Below, one piece after another: positions 16,433 to 25,046 of a stretch of DNA of 38,334 nucleotides; within the stretch, counting starts at the first letter, position 1; the number at the start of each line of letters is the position of its first letter. The DNA comes from Spirosoma fluviale. GTDB lineage: Bacteria > Bacteroidota > Bacteroidia > Cytophagales > Spirosomataceae. The stretch is taken from positions 1 through 38,334 of the forward strand of contig CAMDRO010000021.1 of NCBI GenBank assembly GCA_945906795.1. Reading direction: 5' to 3'. The position numbers were made by a program, and so were the translations under genes. The notes beneath the pieces are model-generated. The model did no database searches, was not told where the DNA came from, and saw nothing but the letters and a program-made list of their open reading frames with translations.

Positions 16433-18766
16433 ATGCCCAAATATAAATACCTTTTATTTATTTTTTTACTTGTATCGTATCAAGGCATTTCCCAGTCGGC
16501 ATGCAATTGTACACTCAAGGGAAAAGTAATTTCAAAAGAAAGCAAAGAGGTTATTCAGGGTTCATACGTTTATTTGAAAGGCCAAAAAACAAAGGCTCAA
16601 ACAGATGAAAAGGGAAATTTTAAATTAGAAAAAATTTGTCCCGGAACGTATAGCTTGGTCTGCGAAATGAGTAGTTTCAATAAATTCGAAACATCCATTA
16701 CGTTAAAAGACCATGATGAACTAACAGAAAATCTGAGCTTAGAAACACACGATGAGCATCTAATGGAGGTATTAGTCACCGGAAAAAAAACGGAAAATAC
16801 GTCCCAACTCAAAGGCGAATTAAGTATTGAAGAACGGGCCCAACGAAATGGTTTAAGCCTGGGTGAAATGTTAAAAGGAATATCAGGCGTCCAAAGTTTG
16901 CAAACAGGTAGCAGCATTTCCAAGCCGATCATTCATGGCATGCACTCATCCAGGGTGATCATTTTAAATCAAGGCGTCAGACAGGAAGGCCAACAATGGG
17001 GCAGTGAACATGCGCCGGAAGTGGATCCATTCGTCTCTAAAAACATACAAGTAATTAAGGGTCCTGCTGGGCTTAGATATGGAGGCGATGCCATAGGCGG
17101 GATCATATTAATGGAACCCAATTCCTTGCCAGATACCAGTGGAATTTTAGGAGAGGCTCAAACCATATTTTTCACCAACGGAAGGCAATTTGTGACTTCA
17201 GGCATGTTAGAGGGTGGAATTAAAAATGCCAATGGATGGGGTTGGCGAGTCCAAGGAACCCTAAAAAATGGAGGAAACATAAAAACGGCCAATTACTATT
17301 TGGCTAATACGGGGGTCGAAGAACAAAATTTTTCAACAGCCCTAGGATTTAAAAATCAGAAATTGGGCACCGATTTATTCATCAGTCGCTTCCACTCAGT
17401 CATAGGTATTTATTCCGGATCCCATGTAGGAAATGTGAATGACCTCAAAATTGCCATTGCCAGCGATAGGCCATTTGAGATTTATACGCCAACAAACTTC
17501 ATCCGAGACGCGGAGCGACCGAACCAAGATATCACACATTCATTGATCAAATTCAAGGCCTACCTTAATCTATCGAATAAAACGATCCGAATGAATGTGG
17601 CACATCAAGATAACCAACGACTGGAATTTGATGTCATGCGATTAGGCAAAAACATCAATACCCTAAGTTTTAATCTTGAGACCTTAAGTGCTGAAATATT
17701 AATGGACGAGACCAACTCCTCGAAATCATGGAAGGGCCAATTTGGCCTAACATTTTTAACTCAAGGCAATCGCACATCTGGCAATCAAGTAAAATTACCC
17801 ACGCTCACGTCTAGTTTACTTCCTAATTATTACCTGAACAACCTAGGTATTTTTGCATTAGAAAGGTATGTCAATCAAAAAATGGAAATCGACATAGGGC
17901 TCCGATTGGACGCAAAAGACATTGAAATTCATCGGCCCTTGCAAAATTATTCACCTACCATTAAACGTGATGTGAATAATTATGTAGGCCTTTCAGGAAG
18001 TATGGGTTTAAAATACCAATGGACTCAAAATTTCGAAAATCACCTGATTATCGCTAGAGCATTTAGAGCCCCAAGTCCGAATGAATTATTTTCAAATGGG
18101 GTTCATCACGGTGCAGGTGCCTACGAAGTAGGTGATCCCTTCCTAAAAGGGGAAACCGCCTATAATGTAAGTCTAAACTCTTTATATAGCACTGAAAAAT
18201 TGGAGATAGAAATCGGCCTATATAATAATAGCATTCAGCATTTCATTTATTTAAAGCCTTTGATGGACCAAGGAGAACCCGTTTTTATTACGACTGTGAG
18301 GGGTAGTTTTCCCGCTTTTACTTACGAGCAAATTGATGCCACTTTTAAAGGATTGGATGGCCAAGTGTCCTACCATATTTCTGATGCCTGGAGCCTCCAA
18401 CAAAAAACAAGTATCGTTCGGGCTTATGATGAATTAAATCATGCCTATTTAGTTAATATTCCTCCTGACCGATTTGAATATCTCCTGCGTTATCAATTCA
18501 AAAAACACAAGCAATATGTAAGTTTGGGGATGACACAAATCTCCATGCAAAATAGAGTCGAAATAAATTCTGATTTTTCGCCTCCGCCGAAAGGCTATGT
18601 GCTTGGACAAGTACATTGGGGAATCTCAACAACTAAATTTGATTTTGGCATTTCCATCACAAACGCATTCAACCAAGCTTACCGAGATTACCTAAATCGA
18701 TTCCGATATTTTGCCGATGACCAAGGACAAAACATAAGTTTTAGAGCCACTTATCGCTTCAGCTAA
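16433..18766 (+). CDS. TonB-dependent outer-membrane receptor with carboxypeptidase-like N-terminal domain
   Basis: A 777-residue outer-membrane transporter. ATG 16433 gives a signal peptide (MPKYKYLLFIFLLVSYQGISQ). A longer frame would need TTG 16373 and would add an unlikely hydrophobic stretch. Residues about 25-105 form a CarboxypepD_reg-like beta-sandwich (LKGKVISKESKEVIQGSYVY). A plug domain follows with LKGISGVQSLQTGSSISKPI and IKGPAGLRYGGDAIGG. The rest is a beta-barrel ending FRATYRFS, with the terminal aromatic residue typical of outer-membrane proteins. The plug has GMHSSRVIILNQGVRQEGQQ and then EHAPEVDPF, as in receptors I associate with metal uptake. No SusD partner is present, so a small or metal ligand is more likely than a glycan. 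The ligand is unproven. Confidence 0.88.
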   Translation: MPKYKYLLFIFLLVSYQGISQSACNCTLKGKVISKESKEVIQGSYVYLKGQKTKAQTDEKGNFKLEKICPGTYSLVCEMSSFNKFETSITLKDHDELTENLSLETHDEHLMEVLVTGKKTENTSQLKGELSIEERAQRNGLSLGEMLKGISGVQSLQTGSSISKPIIHGMHSSRVIILNQGVRQEGQQWGSEHAPEVDPFVSKNIQVIKGPAGLRYGGDAIGGIILMEPNSLPDTSGILGEAQTIFFTNGRQFVTSGMLEGGIKNANGWGWRVQGTLKNGGNIKTANYYLANTGVEEQNFSTALGFKNQKLGTDLFISRFHSVIGIYSGSHVGNVNDLKIAIASDRPFEIYTPTNFIRDAERPNQDITHSLIKFKAYLNLSNKTIRMNVAHQDNQRLEFDVMRLGKNINTLSFNLETLSAEILMDETNSSKSWKGQFGLTFLTQGNRTSGNQVKLPTLTSSLLPNYYLNNLGIFALERYVNQKMEIDIGLRLDAKDIEIHRPLQNYSPTIKRDVNNYVGLSGSMGLKYQWTQNFENHLIIARAFRAPSPNELFSNGVHHGAGAYEVGDPFLKGETAYNVSLNSLYSTEKLEIEIGLYNNSIQHFIYLKPLMDQGEPVFITTVRGSFPAFTYEQIDATFKGLDGQVSYHISDAWSLQQKTSIVRAYDELNHAYLVNIPPDRFEYLLRYQFKKHKQYVSLGMTQISMQNRVEINSDFSPPPKGYVLGQVHWGISTTKFDFGISITNAFNQAYRDYLNRFRYFADDQGQNISFRATYRFS

Positions 18767-20164
18767 TTATCTTTTAAGCCAAGACTCTGGATTTTGTCGA
18801 ACCGTATTTTTCCAAACTTGGAAATTAATTTCTGCTGTCCCATCTTCATCTGATGCCACTGTTCCTATGCGCTGTCCTGTTCGTACCCGCTGACCCGTGG
18901 AAACAGACACATTATCTAACTTACTATAGACCGTGAAATAATCACCATGCTGGATCGCAACCACCGTATTAATCCCAGGGATATTGACCACCGACTGCAC
19001 AATCCCATCATATACGGTATGAACGGCAGAACCAGCGGATGTTTGAATATCAATCCCATTATTGTTAATCATGACCCCCTTTAAAATGGGATGTTTATGA
19101 ACACCAAAATGATCCGAAATGAATCCTGACGGGACAGGGAACGGCATTCTGCCGCGTAAAGCCGCAAAAGAAACCGCTAATTTAGCCTCGTCAGCGTTCA
19201 TGTAATAGGTATTTTTCTCTAACACAGGTTCTACCACTACTTCTTTGGCCACTGTCTTTTCTTTGGCAATTTCCTTTTTGGGCTCTATCTTCGATATTTC
19301 GTCCACTTTGTCGGCAGGCTTTTCATATTTTTTAACTAATCCCTCTTCTAATTTAGGCTTAGGTAGCTCCGGCTTATTGACCTCTAATTTCTTAGCCTGA
19401 GCCGCCATACGTAAACGGCGCTCCCGCTCCATACTTTTTTGAATCTCCCGCTGAACAATCCCCGCGATTAAATTATCCAACTTCCTGATCGCTAACTTTT
19501 TTCGCTCCAACTCAATCTTTAATTTTTTCTCTTGTTGGGTTAATACCGTAACCACCTTCGCCTCTTTGGTTTTCATGACCTCCAACTTCACCTTTTCTTT
19601 TTCCTTGACCACCAGCACTTTTTTCTCTTCATTTTTTTTGAAAATCACTTGTTGTTTTTTAGTCATTAAGTCTTGGCGTGTCTCAAAAATCTTTTTAGCC
19701 TGCCCTTTTCGATTCGTGGTATACTGCTTTAAAAAATCAAAGCGACGAACAAACTCGCCCAAATCAGACGATAAAAGCAAAAAACTTAATTTGTTATTAA
19801 CCGTCGACACTTTCTCCGCCTCATACAACATATTCGCATAGGCCTGCTTTAATCGCACTAATTTGGCCGCCAACTTATCACTTTCTTGGGTCAATATCTT
19901 AGCTTCAGACGCTAATAAATTTTGATTTTCATTCAGTATATTGATCTGCTTCTTTTGAACAACAATCTGCTCCTTGATAACATTTAATTTACCAATAGAA
20001 ACCTTTTTCTTTTTTGACGTTTTGGAAATAATCGAATTCAACTCTTTTAATTTCACCAAATTATCATTCTTTTGCTGCTCCAATTGAGTTTTTTTATCCA
20101 CTTGGGCGTAGGTCTCAAAACCAATAAAAAGGGCAATCAATAAAGTGATATAGTGTAATTTCAT
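18767..20164 (-). CDS. EnvC-like murein hydrolase activator with degenerate LytM domain
   Basis: A 465-residue exported protein: signal peptide (to about residue 20, ETYAQ), a long Lys/Glu-rich coiled coil (about 25-260), a linker rich in Lys, Glu and Pro, and a C-terminal M23/LytM domain (about 340-465). The zinc ligands of active M23 enzymes are missing. The H-x3-D motif reads NGID (Asn369, Asp372), the second-site segment is VYSKLDNV without its His, and the last is EINFQVWKN instead of HLHFE. This is the pattern of EnvC/NlpD proteins, which activate cell-wall amidases during daughter-cell separation and do not cut peptidoglycan themselves. It overlaps the DUF4292 gene by 4 bases (ATGA). 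Its stop abuts that of the convergent TonB receptor gene. Confidence 0.88.
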   Translation of the reverse strand: MKLHYITLLIALFIGFETYAQVDKKTQLEQQKNDNLVKLKELNSIISKTSKKKKVSIGKLNVIKEQIVVQKKQINILNENQNLLASEAKILTQESDKLAAKLVRLKQAYANMLYEAEKVSTVNNKLSFLLLSSDLGEFVRRFDFLKQYTTNRKGQAKKIFETRQDLMTKKQQVIFKKNEEKKVLVVKEKEKVKLEVMKTKEAKVVTVLTQQEKKLKIELERKKLAIRKLDNLIAGIVQREIQKSMERERRLRMAAQAKKLEVNKPELPKPKLEEGLVKKYEKPADKVDEISKIEPKKEIAKEKTVAKEVVVEPVLEKNTYYMNADEAKLAVSFAALRGRMPFPVPSGFISDHFGVHKHPILKGVMINNNGIDIQTSAGSAVHTVYDGIVQSVVNIPGINTVVAIQHGDYFTVYSKLDNVSVSTGQRVRTGQRIGTVASDEDGTAEINFQVWKNTVRQNPESWLKR

Positions 20165-21027
20165 TTTTGTGCAGGATTCAATAATTTTTCCGGAACCTTA
20201 AATGGGAATTCCAAAGGAGTCTCTAAAAGCTCTACTTTAGCGTATTTAATGGTGATCAACGTATTCACGCTTTTATTATCCTTATCCTTCACATCCAAAT
20301 TAATTTGACTGGAAAAAGGAAAAAGTACCTGATTCAACAGCCTAAATTCCTCAAAATCCATGGTCATCTTATTGCTCGTAGGAACATCATTAACTAATAA
20401 TTTTTTTAATTTTCGATTCGGGCCCACCATGTTATCAATATTAATCCTGCCCTCCTGTTGTTTTAAAATTATATTTTCATTCTCACGAATAACTCTTGAG
20501 CTGTTCTTTTTATAAGGCTGATTCCCCACAATGAGCGACTGAAGGATGGAATAATCCACCTTAAAACCCATTATCACACTGACGCTATCATAGGTTAAAT
20601 TAAAGTATTCCCCATTTATTTTTTGATAAAACTGAACTTTGCTTTTTGAAAATAAACCTGTCGCACCCGTAATACCCGATTGAGAGATATTAACCCAAAT
20701 CAAGCTGTCTTTTTTCATGCGAATATCAACCGTATAGGTATCTTGGTTTTGCTGGGTCTTCCACACTATTTTAGACTTCGCTTTTAAATAATTAAAGTTT
20801 AAATCCTCCGTGACTAGTTTTAATTCCGACTCTTCGATTTTTACGGGCTCAATCATTTTTTTTACCACTGAGTCGACTGCCTTAACTTCCTTTTTAGCTA
20901 AGGTATCTATCGTAGAAGTAATTAAGATCGGTGTGGTTAAGGTCGCTGGTATTTTAGAAACAAGCCCCTTTTTTCCGCAAGAAAAAATACTAAAAGCAGC
21001 GAAGAAAAAAATAATTGTTAGGCGCAT
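20161..21027 (-). CDS. DUF4292 family lipoprotein
   Basis: A 288-residue predicted outer-membrane lipoprotein. ATG 21027 gives MRLTIIFFFAAFSIFSCGKKG, with the lipobox Cys at about residue 17; the longer frame from 21093 adds a segment without signal character. After a Ser/Thr/Lys linker, the domain from about 75 onward is beta-rich (KSKIVWKTQQNQDTYTVDIRMKKDSLIWVNIS). This matches the DUF4292 family, which I recall as common in Bacteroidota. The all-beta pattern with an early amphipathic region suggests a LolA/LolB-like fold; that is inference. Neighbours are a TPR protein upstream (37-base gap) and EnvC downstream (4-base overlap), so an envelope-assembly role is plausible. Confidence 0.78.
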   Translation of the reverse strand: MRLTIIFFFAAFSIFSCGKKGLVSKIPATLTTPILITSTIDTLAKKEVKAVDSVVKKMIEPVKIEESELKLVTEDLNFNYLKAKSKIVWKTQQNQDTYTVDIRMKKDSLIWVNISQSGITGATGLFSKSKVQFYQKINGEYFNLTYDSVSVIMGFKVDYSILQSLIVGNQPYKKNSSRVIRENENIILKQQEGRINIDNMVGPNRKLKKLLVNDVPTSNKMTMDFEEFRLLNQVLFPFSSQINLDVKDKDNKSVNTLITIKYAKVELLETPLEFPFKVPEKLLNPAQK

Positions 21028-21064
21028 CTTAACATTTAAGAAAATAAGCTTTGACAAAATTATC

Positions 21065-22774
21065 TCAATTTTCGATAATTCGTTTATTTTCAATTTTTTT
21101 ATCCAATTTATTGCTTGCTCCTTCGAGCGAATTTGCTGTTTTCCAAGCCTTCACCGCCTCATCGACCCGCCCATTCTTAAAAAGTACGTCCCCATAATGT
21201 TCCCAAACCGTTGAGCTATTTTGCTTTTCATCCCTCAAAGCTTTTTCGAGATACAGCAATGATTCTGGGTACTCACCCCTTTGAAACAAGACCCAAGCAT
21301 AGGTGTCCAAATAAGTCCCATTTTTAGGAAATTTGTCCACCAATTTCTTTGACATCAACACGGCCTTATCCAAATGATCACGCCGCAACGACAAATAATA
21401 ACTATAATTATTTAAGACATGCTCCTCCGTCGGATTTACGAGTAAAACCTTTTCAAAACAAGCATCGGACTGCTTATATAGGCCTTTAGAATGGTAGGCG
21501 TCCCCCATTAAACCATATAATTGGGTATACCAACCATCCTGACTGCTAGCCATAGGCACCGCCCCCTCAAATGAGCGAATGGATTCATTCATTTTTCCAT
21601 TCAAATACTCCGAAAACCCTTTTTGGAACCATAAATACCCTTGATTTGGAAAAAACACTAGGGCTTCCTCCGCATGTACCGTCGCACTGTCTAATAGGTT
21701 CATCTCGTAATCCAATTGGATAATGCGGGCCCAAACTTCAAACTTGGCATTCCCCATTCTAGCCGCTTTTAAATACGAAATTTGTGCCTCTTTGAACTTG
21801 GATATGTTCGCCCACAAATCTCCTTCAAGCGCAGAAAAACGCGGATCTAAAGGATATAAACCCTTTAATTCTAAAATCATTTCATAAACCGTTTGCCAGT
21901 CTTCTTTTGACTTAATTAATCCTAAAATTTGAATGGTTAATTGGCCCAAAATCTCCGAACTCATGCGTACATCCGCAGCCGCATGCAAAATTTCTACACT
22001 GGTAGAATCCAAATTTTTAGCCTCCAAAAATAATTTGGCACTCATTAAATTCAATTGGCCCTGACTCGCATATTTAGATTTCAAGGGACGTATTTCTGCT
22101 TGCAATGTCTTTCCCGTCACCAAATCCCAAACCGTTTCCATTTGATCCCAAGTAAACAATAACTCATCAGGCGAATTTTCAATTAAGCTAAATCCAGCGT
22201 TCATTGCCCCTAAAACATCTTTCTCTTTTAAATAAATAAATTGCTTCGTTCGAACAATTTCTGGAAAGTCTTCCAACCACACCTCAACCTTCTTTAACGC
22301 ATTCAAAGCTTCCTTGCCATTTTCTTTCCATAAATAAGCCTGCGCTAAGCGCAAACCAATCTCAGGCTGCATCTCGTCAAATTCAGACATTTTATGAAGT
22401 GCTTCTAAGGCCTCATCTATTTTGCGTAAATCCAAAGCAATGTCTACATAGAAAAGCCCATAATCCATGGAGTGAGGGGAAAGTTTCCAAGCCTCCGCCG
22501 CATTTTGAAACGCCAAGGAATTTTTATTTTGTGCCAAATAGGCCTTTCCAAGATAATAATAAATAGAGGGTTCATTAGGAACCTCAAGAATCAAATGTTC
22601 CCAGACTAAAATGGCTTCATCAAAATCATCTTTAATGTAATGCCTCATTCCCTCAGTCATTAATTCCTCCGACTGTGCACCCGTCAGGTTATGAACTTCC
22701 TTTTTTTTCTTTTGACCGAATACGGGACACAAAGAAAAACAAACCAATAAAATTATATAAACCTGAATTTTCAT
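21065..22774 (-). CDS. Exported TPR-repeat protein
   Basis: A 569-residue protein with a signal peptide (MKIQVYIILLVCFSLCPVFG) and then tandem tetratricopeptide repeats through most of its length. Clear repeats include EPSIYYYLGKAYLAQNKNSL, MGDAYHSKGLYKQSDACFEK, YAWVLFQRGEYPESLLYLEK and YGDVLFKNGRVDEAVKAWK. Between them the helical pairs are less regular. ATG 22774 was chosen because the longer frame (22807) puts a non-signal segment in front of the leader. TPR domains bind partner proteins, so it may be a scaffold in the envelope. It is the first gene of the TPR-DUF4292-EnvC operon and is divergent from the amidohydrolase gene, with 80 bases between starts. No enzymatic motif was seen. Confidence 0.86.
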   Translation of the reverse strand: MKIQVYIILLVCFSLCPVFGQKKKKEVHNLTGAQSEELMTEGMRHYIKDDFDEAILVWEHLILEVPNEPSIYYYLGKAYLAQNKNSLAFQNAAEAWKLSPHSMDYGLFYVDIALDLRKIDEALEALHKMSEFDEMQPEIGLRLAQAYLWKENGKEALNALKKVEVWLEDFPEIVRTKQFIYLKEKDVLGAMNAGFSLIENSPDELLFTWDQMETVWDLVTGKTLQAEIRPLKSKYASQGQLNLMSAKLFLEAKNLDSTSVEILHAAADVRMSSEILGQLTIQILGLIKSKEDWQTVYEMILELKGLYPLDPRFSALEGDLWANISKFKEAQISYLKAARMGNAKFEVWARIIQLDYEMNLLDSATVHAEEALVFFPNQGYLWFQKGFSEYLNGKMNESIRSFEGAVPMASSQDGWYTQLYGLMGDAYHSKGLYKQSDACFEKVLLVNPTEEHVLNNYSYYLSLRRDHLDKAVLMSKKLVDKFPKNGTYLDTYAWVLFQRGEYPESLLYLEKALRDEKQNSSTVWEHYGDVLFKNGRVDEAVKAWKTANSLEGASNKLDKKIENKRIIEN

Positions 22775-22854
22775 AAATAGAGCGAATATACCATTTTGCA
22801 TGATCAATTTTAAAATATATTCAATAGATTCGCTGAATTAACCTAATTAAGCAC

Positions 22855-23970
22855 ATGATAAAATATTTATTTCCTTTCTGTATCCTACTCAGTTTACCTT
22901 CCTTCGCTCAAGAAAAAACCATGGCATTTGAAGAGTATGATCCCATATCTACCCTCGTTGTCCCCGAACACATCGTAAAAAAGGCAAAATATCCATTCAT
23001 CGATATTCATAATCATCAAAACAATATGCCCAGACAAGATTTAGGCTATTTAGTGAAACAAATGGATAGTCTTAACATGAAAGTAATGATCAACTTGAGT
23101 GGAAAAGGATCTTTAAGAAGTGGCCCTCGAGAGCAAGGAACTGATTATTTGATTCAATCTGTGCTTGCGGGAAAAGAAAAAGCCGATGGCCGAGTGCTCG
23201 TATTTACCAACCTAAATTTTAGTGATATTGATAACCCAAACTGGTCTGCAGAAACAGTCAAGGCCCTAGAAAAAGAAGTACAAGCTGGTGCCATGGGATT
23301 GAAAATATTTAAAGATTTAGGCTTAGAAGTCAAAGATTCCAAAGGAAATCGAATACGCACTAATGACCCTCGGCTCGATCCCATTTGGGCCAAATGTGGA
23401 GAATTAAATATCCCCATTCTAATCCATACCGCGGAACCCATTTCATTTTTTGATGTACACGATAAAACCAATGAACGCTGGCTTGAACTTAAACAGTTTC
23501 CTAGTCGGGCTAGACCCTCCTCCAAATACCCATCTTGGAAAATAGTGATGGATGAGCAATTTGACATCATCAAAAAACACCCTAAGACTAAATTCATTAG
23601 CGCCCATTTAGCTTGGCTTGGAAACAATTTGCCCGAATTAGGCCGACTCATGAATCTTTACCCGAATATGTACACCGAGATCGGGGCAGTAATTCATGAA
23701 TTAGGGCGCCAACCGAAAAATGCACGTGCATTCATGATTAAATACCAAGACCGCGTACTTTTTGGAAAAGATATATGGACCACGTCTGAATACTATACCT
23801 ATTTCCGACTATTGGAAACCAGCGACGAATACTTTCCATACTACCGAAAAAGACATGCGTTCTGGAGAATTTATGGATTAGAACTTCCTGACGAAGTACT
23901 CAAAAAAGTATATTATAAAAATGCCTTGCACCTGTTACCCAAATTAGATCCCACTCAATTTCCTAAATAA
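22855..23970 (+). CDS. Secreted amidohydrolase (amidohydrolase-2/ACMSD-like)
   Basis: A 371-residue exported metal-dependent hydrolase. The signal peptide (MIKYLFPFCILLSLPSFAQ) is followed by FIDIHNHQ with the H-x-H metal pair, LKIFKDLGL (Lys), ILIHTAEP and FISAHLAW (metal-binding His residues), and LFGKDIWT with the late Asp. This is the TIM-barrel metal-site order of the amidohydrolase superfamily, closest to the Amidohydro_2 branch (ACMSD and related). The substrate cannot be inferred. The gene is alone on its strand. Its last 16 bases overlap the 3' end of the convergent SGNH gene, and no terminator is visible. Confidence 0.85.
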   Translation: MIKYLFPFCILLSLPSFAQEKTMAFEEYDPISTLVVPEHIVKKAKYPFIDIHNHQNNMPRQDLGYLVKQMDSLNMKVMINLSGKGSLRSGPREQGTDYLIQSVLAGKEKADGRVLVFTNLNFSDIDNPNWSAETVKALEKEVQAGAMGLKIFKDLGLEVKDSKGNRIRTNDPRLDPIWAKCGELNIPILIHTAEPISFFDVHDKTNERWLELKQFPSRARPSSKYPSWKIVMDEQFDIIKKHPKTKFISAHLAWLGNNLPELGRLMNLYPNMYTEIGAVIHELGRQPKNARAFMIKYQDRVLFGKDIWTTSEYYTYFRLLETSDEYFPYYRKRHAFWRIYGLELPDEVLKKVYYKNALHLLPKLDPTQFPK

Positions 23971-25043
23971 ATTGAATTTTTAAGCCGTATATTCAACTGG
24001 TCTAGCCAAATTTTTGCCCCCCGCTGATTCCAATGTGAATCCGATGTGAAGAAATTCGATGTGGCATTTTTTGACAAACCCTCCGAAGGATCAATTAATT
24101 TACCTTTAAAATCAGGGTGCGATTTAATCCGTTGAATAAGGTGATTTTCACGTCTATTTTCCGTACGAAGCACCGAAACAGGATTGGGAATAATAGAAAA
24201 TAGGACCTCATCAAAGCCCTTTGCCTTGTAATATTCCTGTATCGCATTTAGTTGCTGTACTTGGCCGTTTATTTGGGCTTCACTAATCTCAAAAAATGAG
24301 CTCCCTGCATGAGTAGGGTTTACAGTTTCAGCTAAATACAAAAAGTGTTGGTCCTTAGAGATAGCAACATCCTTATCGACCCTTCCAAAGAAATTTAAAT
24401 TAAAATCCGCTTTAAATTCCTTCAAAGATTCCAAAAACCCGAAATTAAACCAGGCAAATTCGATATTGGCTTCAAGAGATTGATGGTATAAACTTTTCTT
24501 GATGCCACGGTCTATTTCGGAGGAAAAGAAGGCTATTTTCTGCCGTGTATTTTGTTTGGAGTTGGCCGCCTCCGCCTTATCCAATCGAGCCTTCACGGAA
24601 TTCAAATTGAATAGACCGGACATATTTCGCTCAACCGATTCAATCAATAAGATATTTTTTTTATTTTTTGAGGGAATGATTTCTACGGGATTTGCGACAG
24701 ACCAACGAATAAACTGGACTTGATTTACTCCGACATAATAGCGAGGGTCCTGTGTAAAGAAACTGTATAAATAACTGTCTCCCAGAATAAACAGATTCGC
24801 CGATTTAGGGTAAGCTTTTTGATCAATAGGAGGTAATGGAACAAAATTAGTGTCTTTTACCTGTTTAAATTTACTTAAATAAGCTAATCCGTATAGATCG
24901 CCATACAGATATTTATCCGCTCCCAAAGCTCCTATTCGGCTATAGCGATCTTGAGCAATCCACTTCATACCCGAATTTGAACTAGTCAAATACAAGGTCA
25001 GTGCACAAAAAATAAACCCAATAAATGCGAGTAGTTTTTGCAT
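23955..25043 (-). CDS. SGNH/DHHW-like (AlgJ/AlgX-type) O-acetylation protein
   Basis: A 362-residue protein with one N-terminal hydrophobic helix (about 3-22) and an exported domain. FILGDSYLYSF (about 85-95) supplies the catalytic Ser of the GDS motif. FTSDSHWNQRGAKIW, near the C-terminus, supplies the Asp and His in the D-x-H-W-N arrangement of AlgJ/AlgX and DHHW proteins. These act with MBOAT acyltransferases to place acetyl groups on exported polysaccharides. The gene starts 3 bases after the MBOAT stop, which matches the expected pairing. Sequence outside the motifs is divergent, so I do not give a gene symbol. The acetylated polymer is unknown. Confidence 0.74.
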   Translation of the reverse strand: MQKLLAFIGFIFCALTLYLTSSNSGMKWIAQDRYSRIGALGADKYLYGDLYGLAYLSKFKQVKDTNFVPLPPIDQKAYPKSANLFILGDSYLYSFFTQDPRYYVGVNQVQFIRWSVANPVEIIPSKNKKNILLIESVERNMSGLFNLNSVKARLDKAEAANSKQNTRQKIAFFSSEIDRGIKKSLYHQSLEANIEFAWFNFGFLESLKEFKADFNLNFFGRVDKDVAISKDQHFLYLAETVNPTHAGSSFFEISEAQINGQVQQLNAIQEYYKAKGFDEVLFSIIPNPVSVLRTENRRENHLIQRIKSHPDFKGKLIDPSEGLSKNATSNFFTSDSHWNQRGAKIWLDQLNIRLKNSIYLGN

Positions 25044-25046
25044 GAA

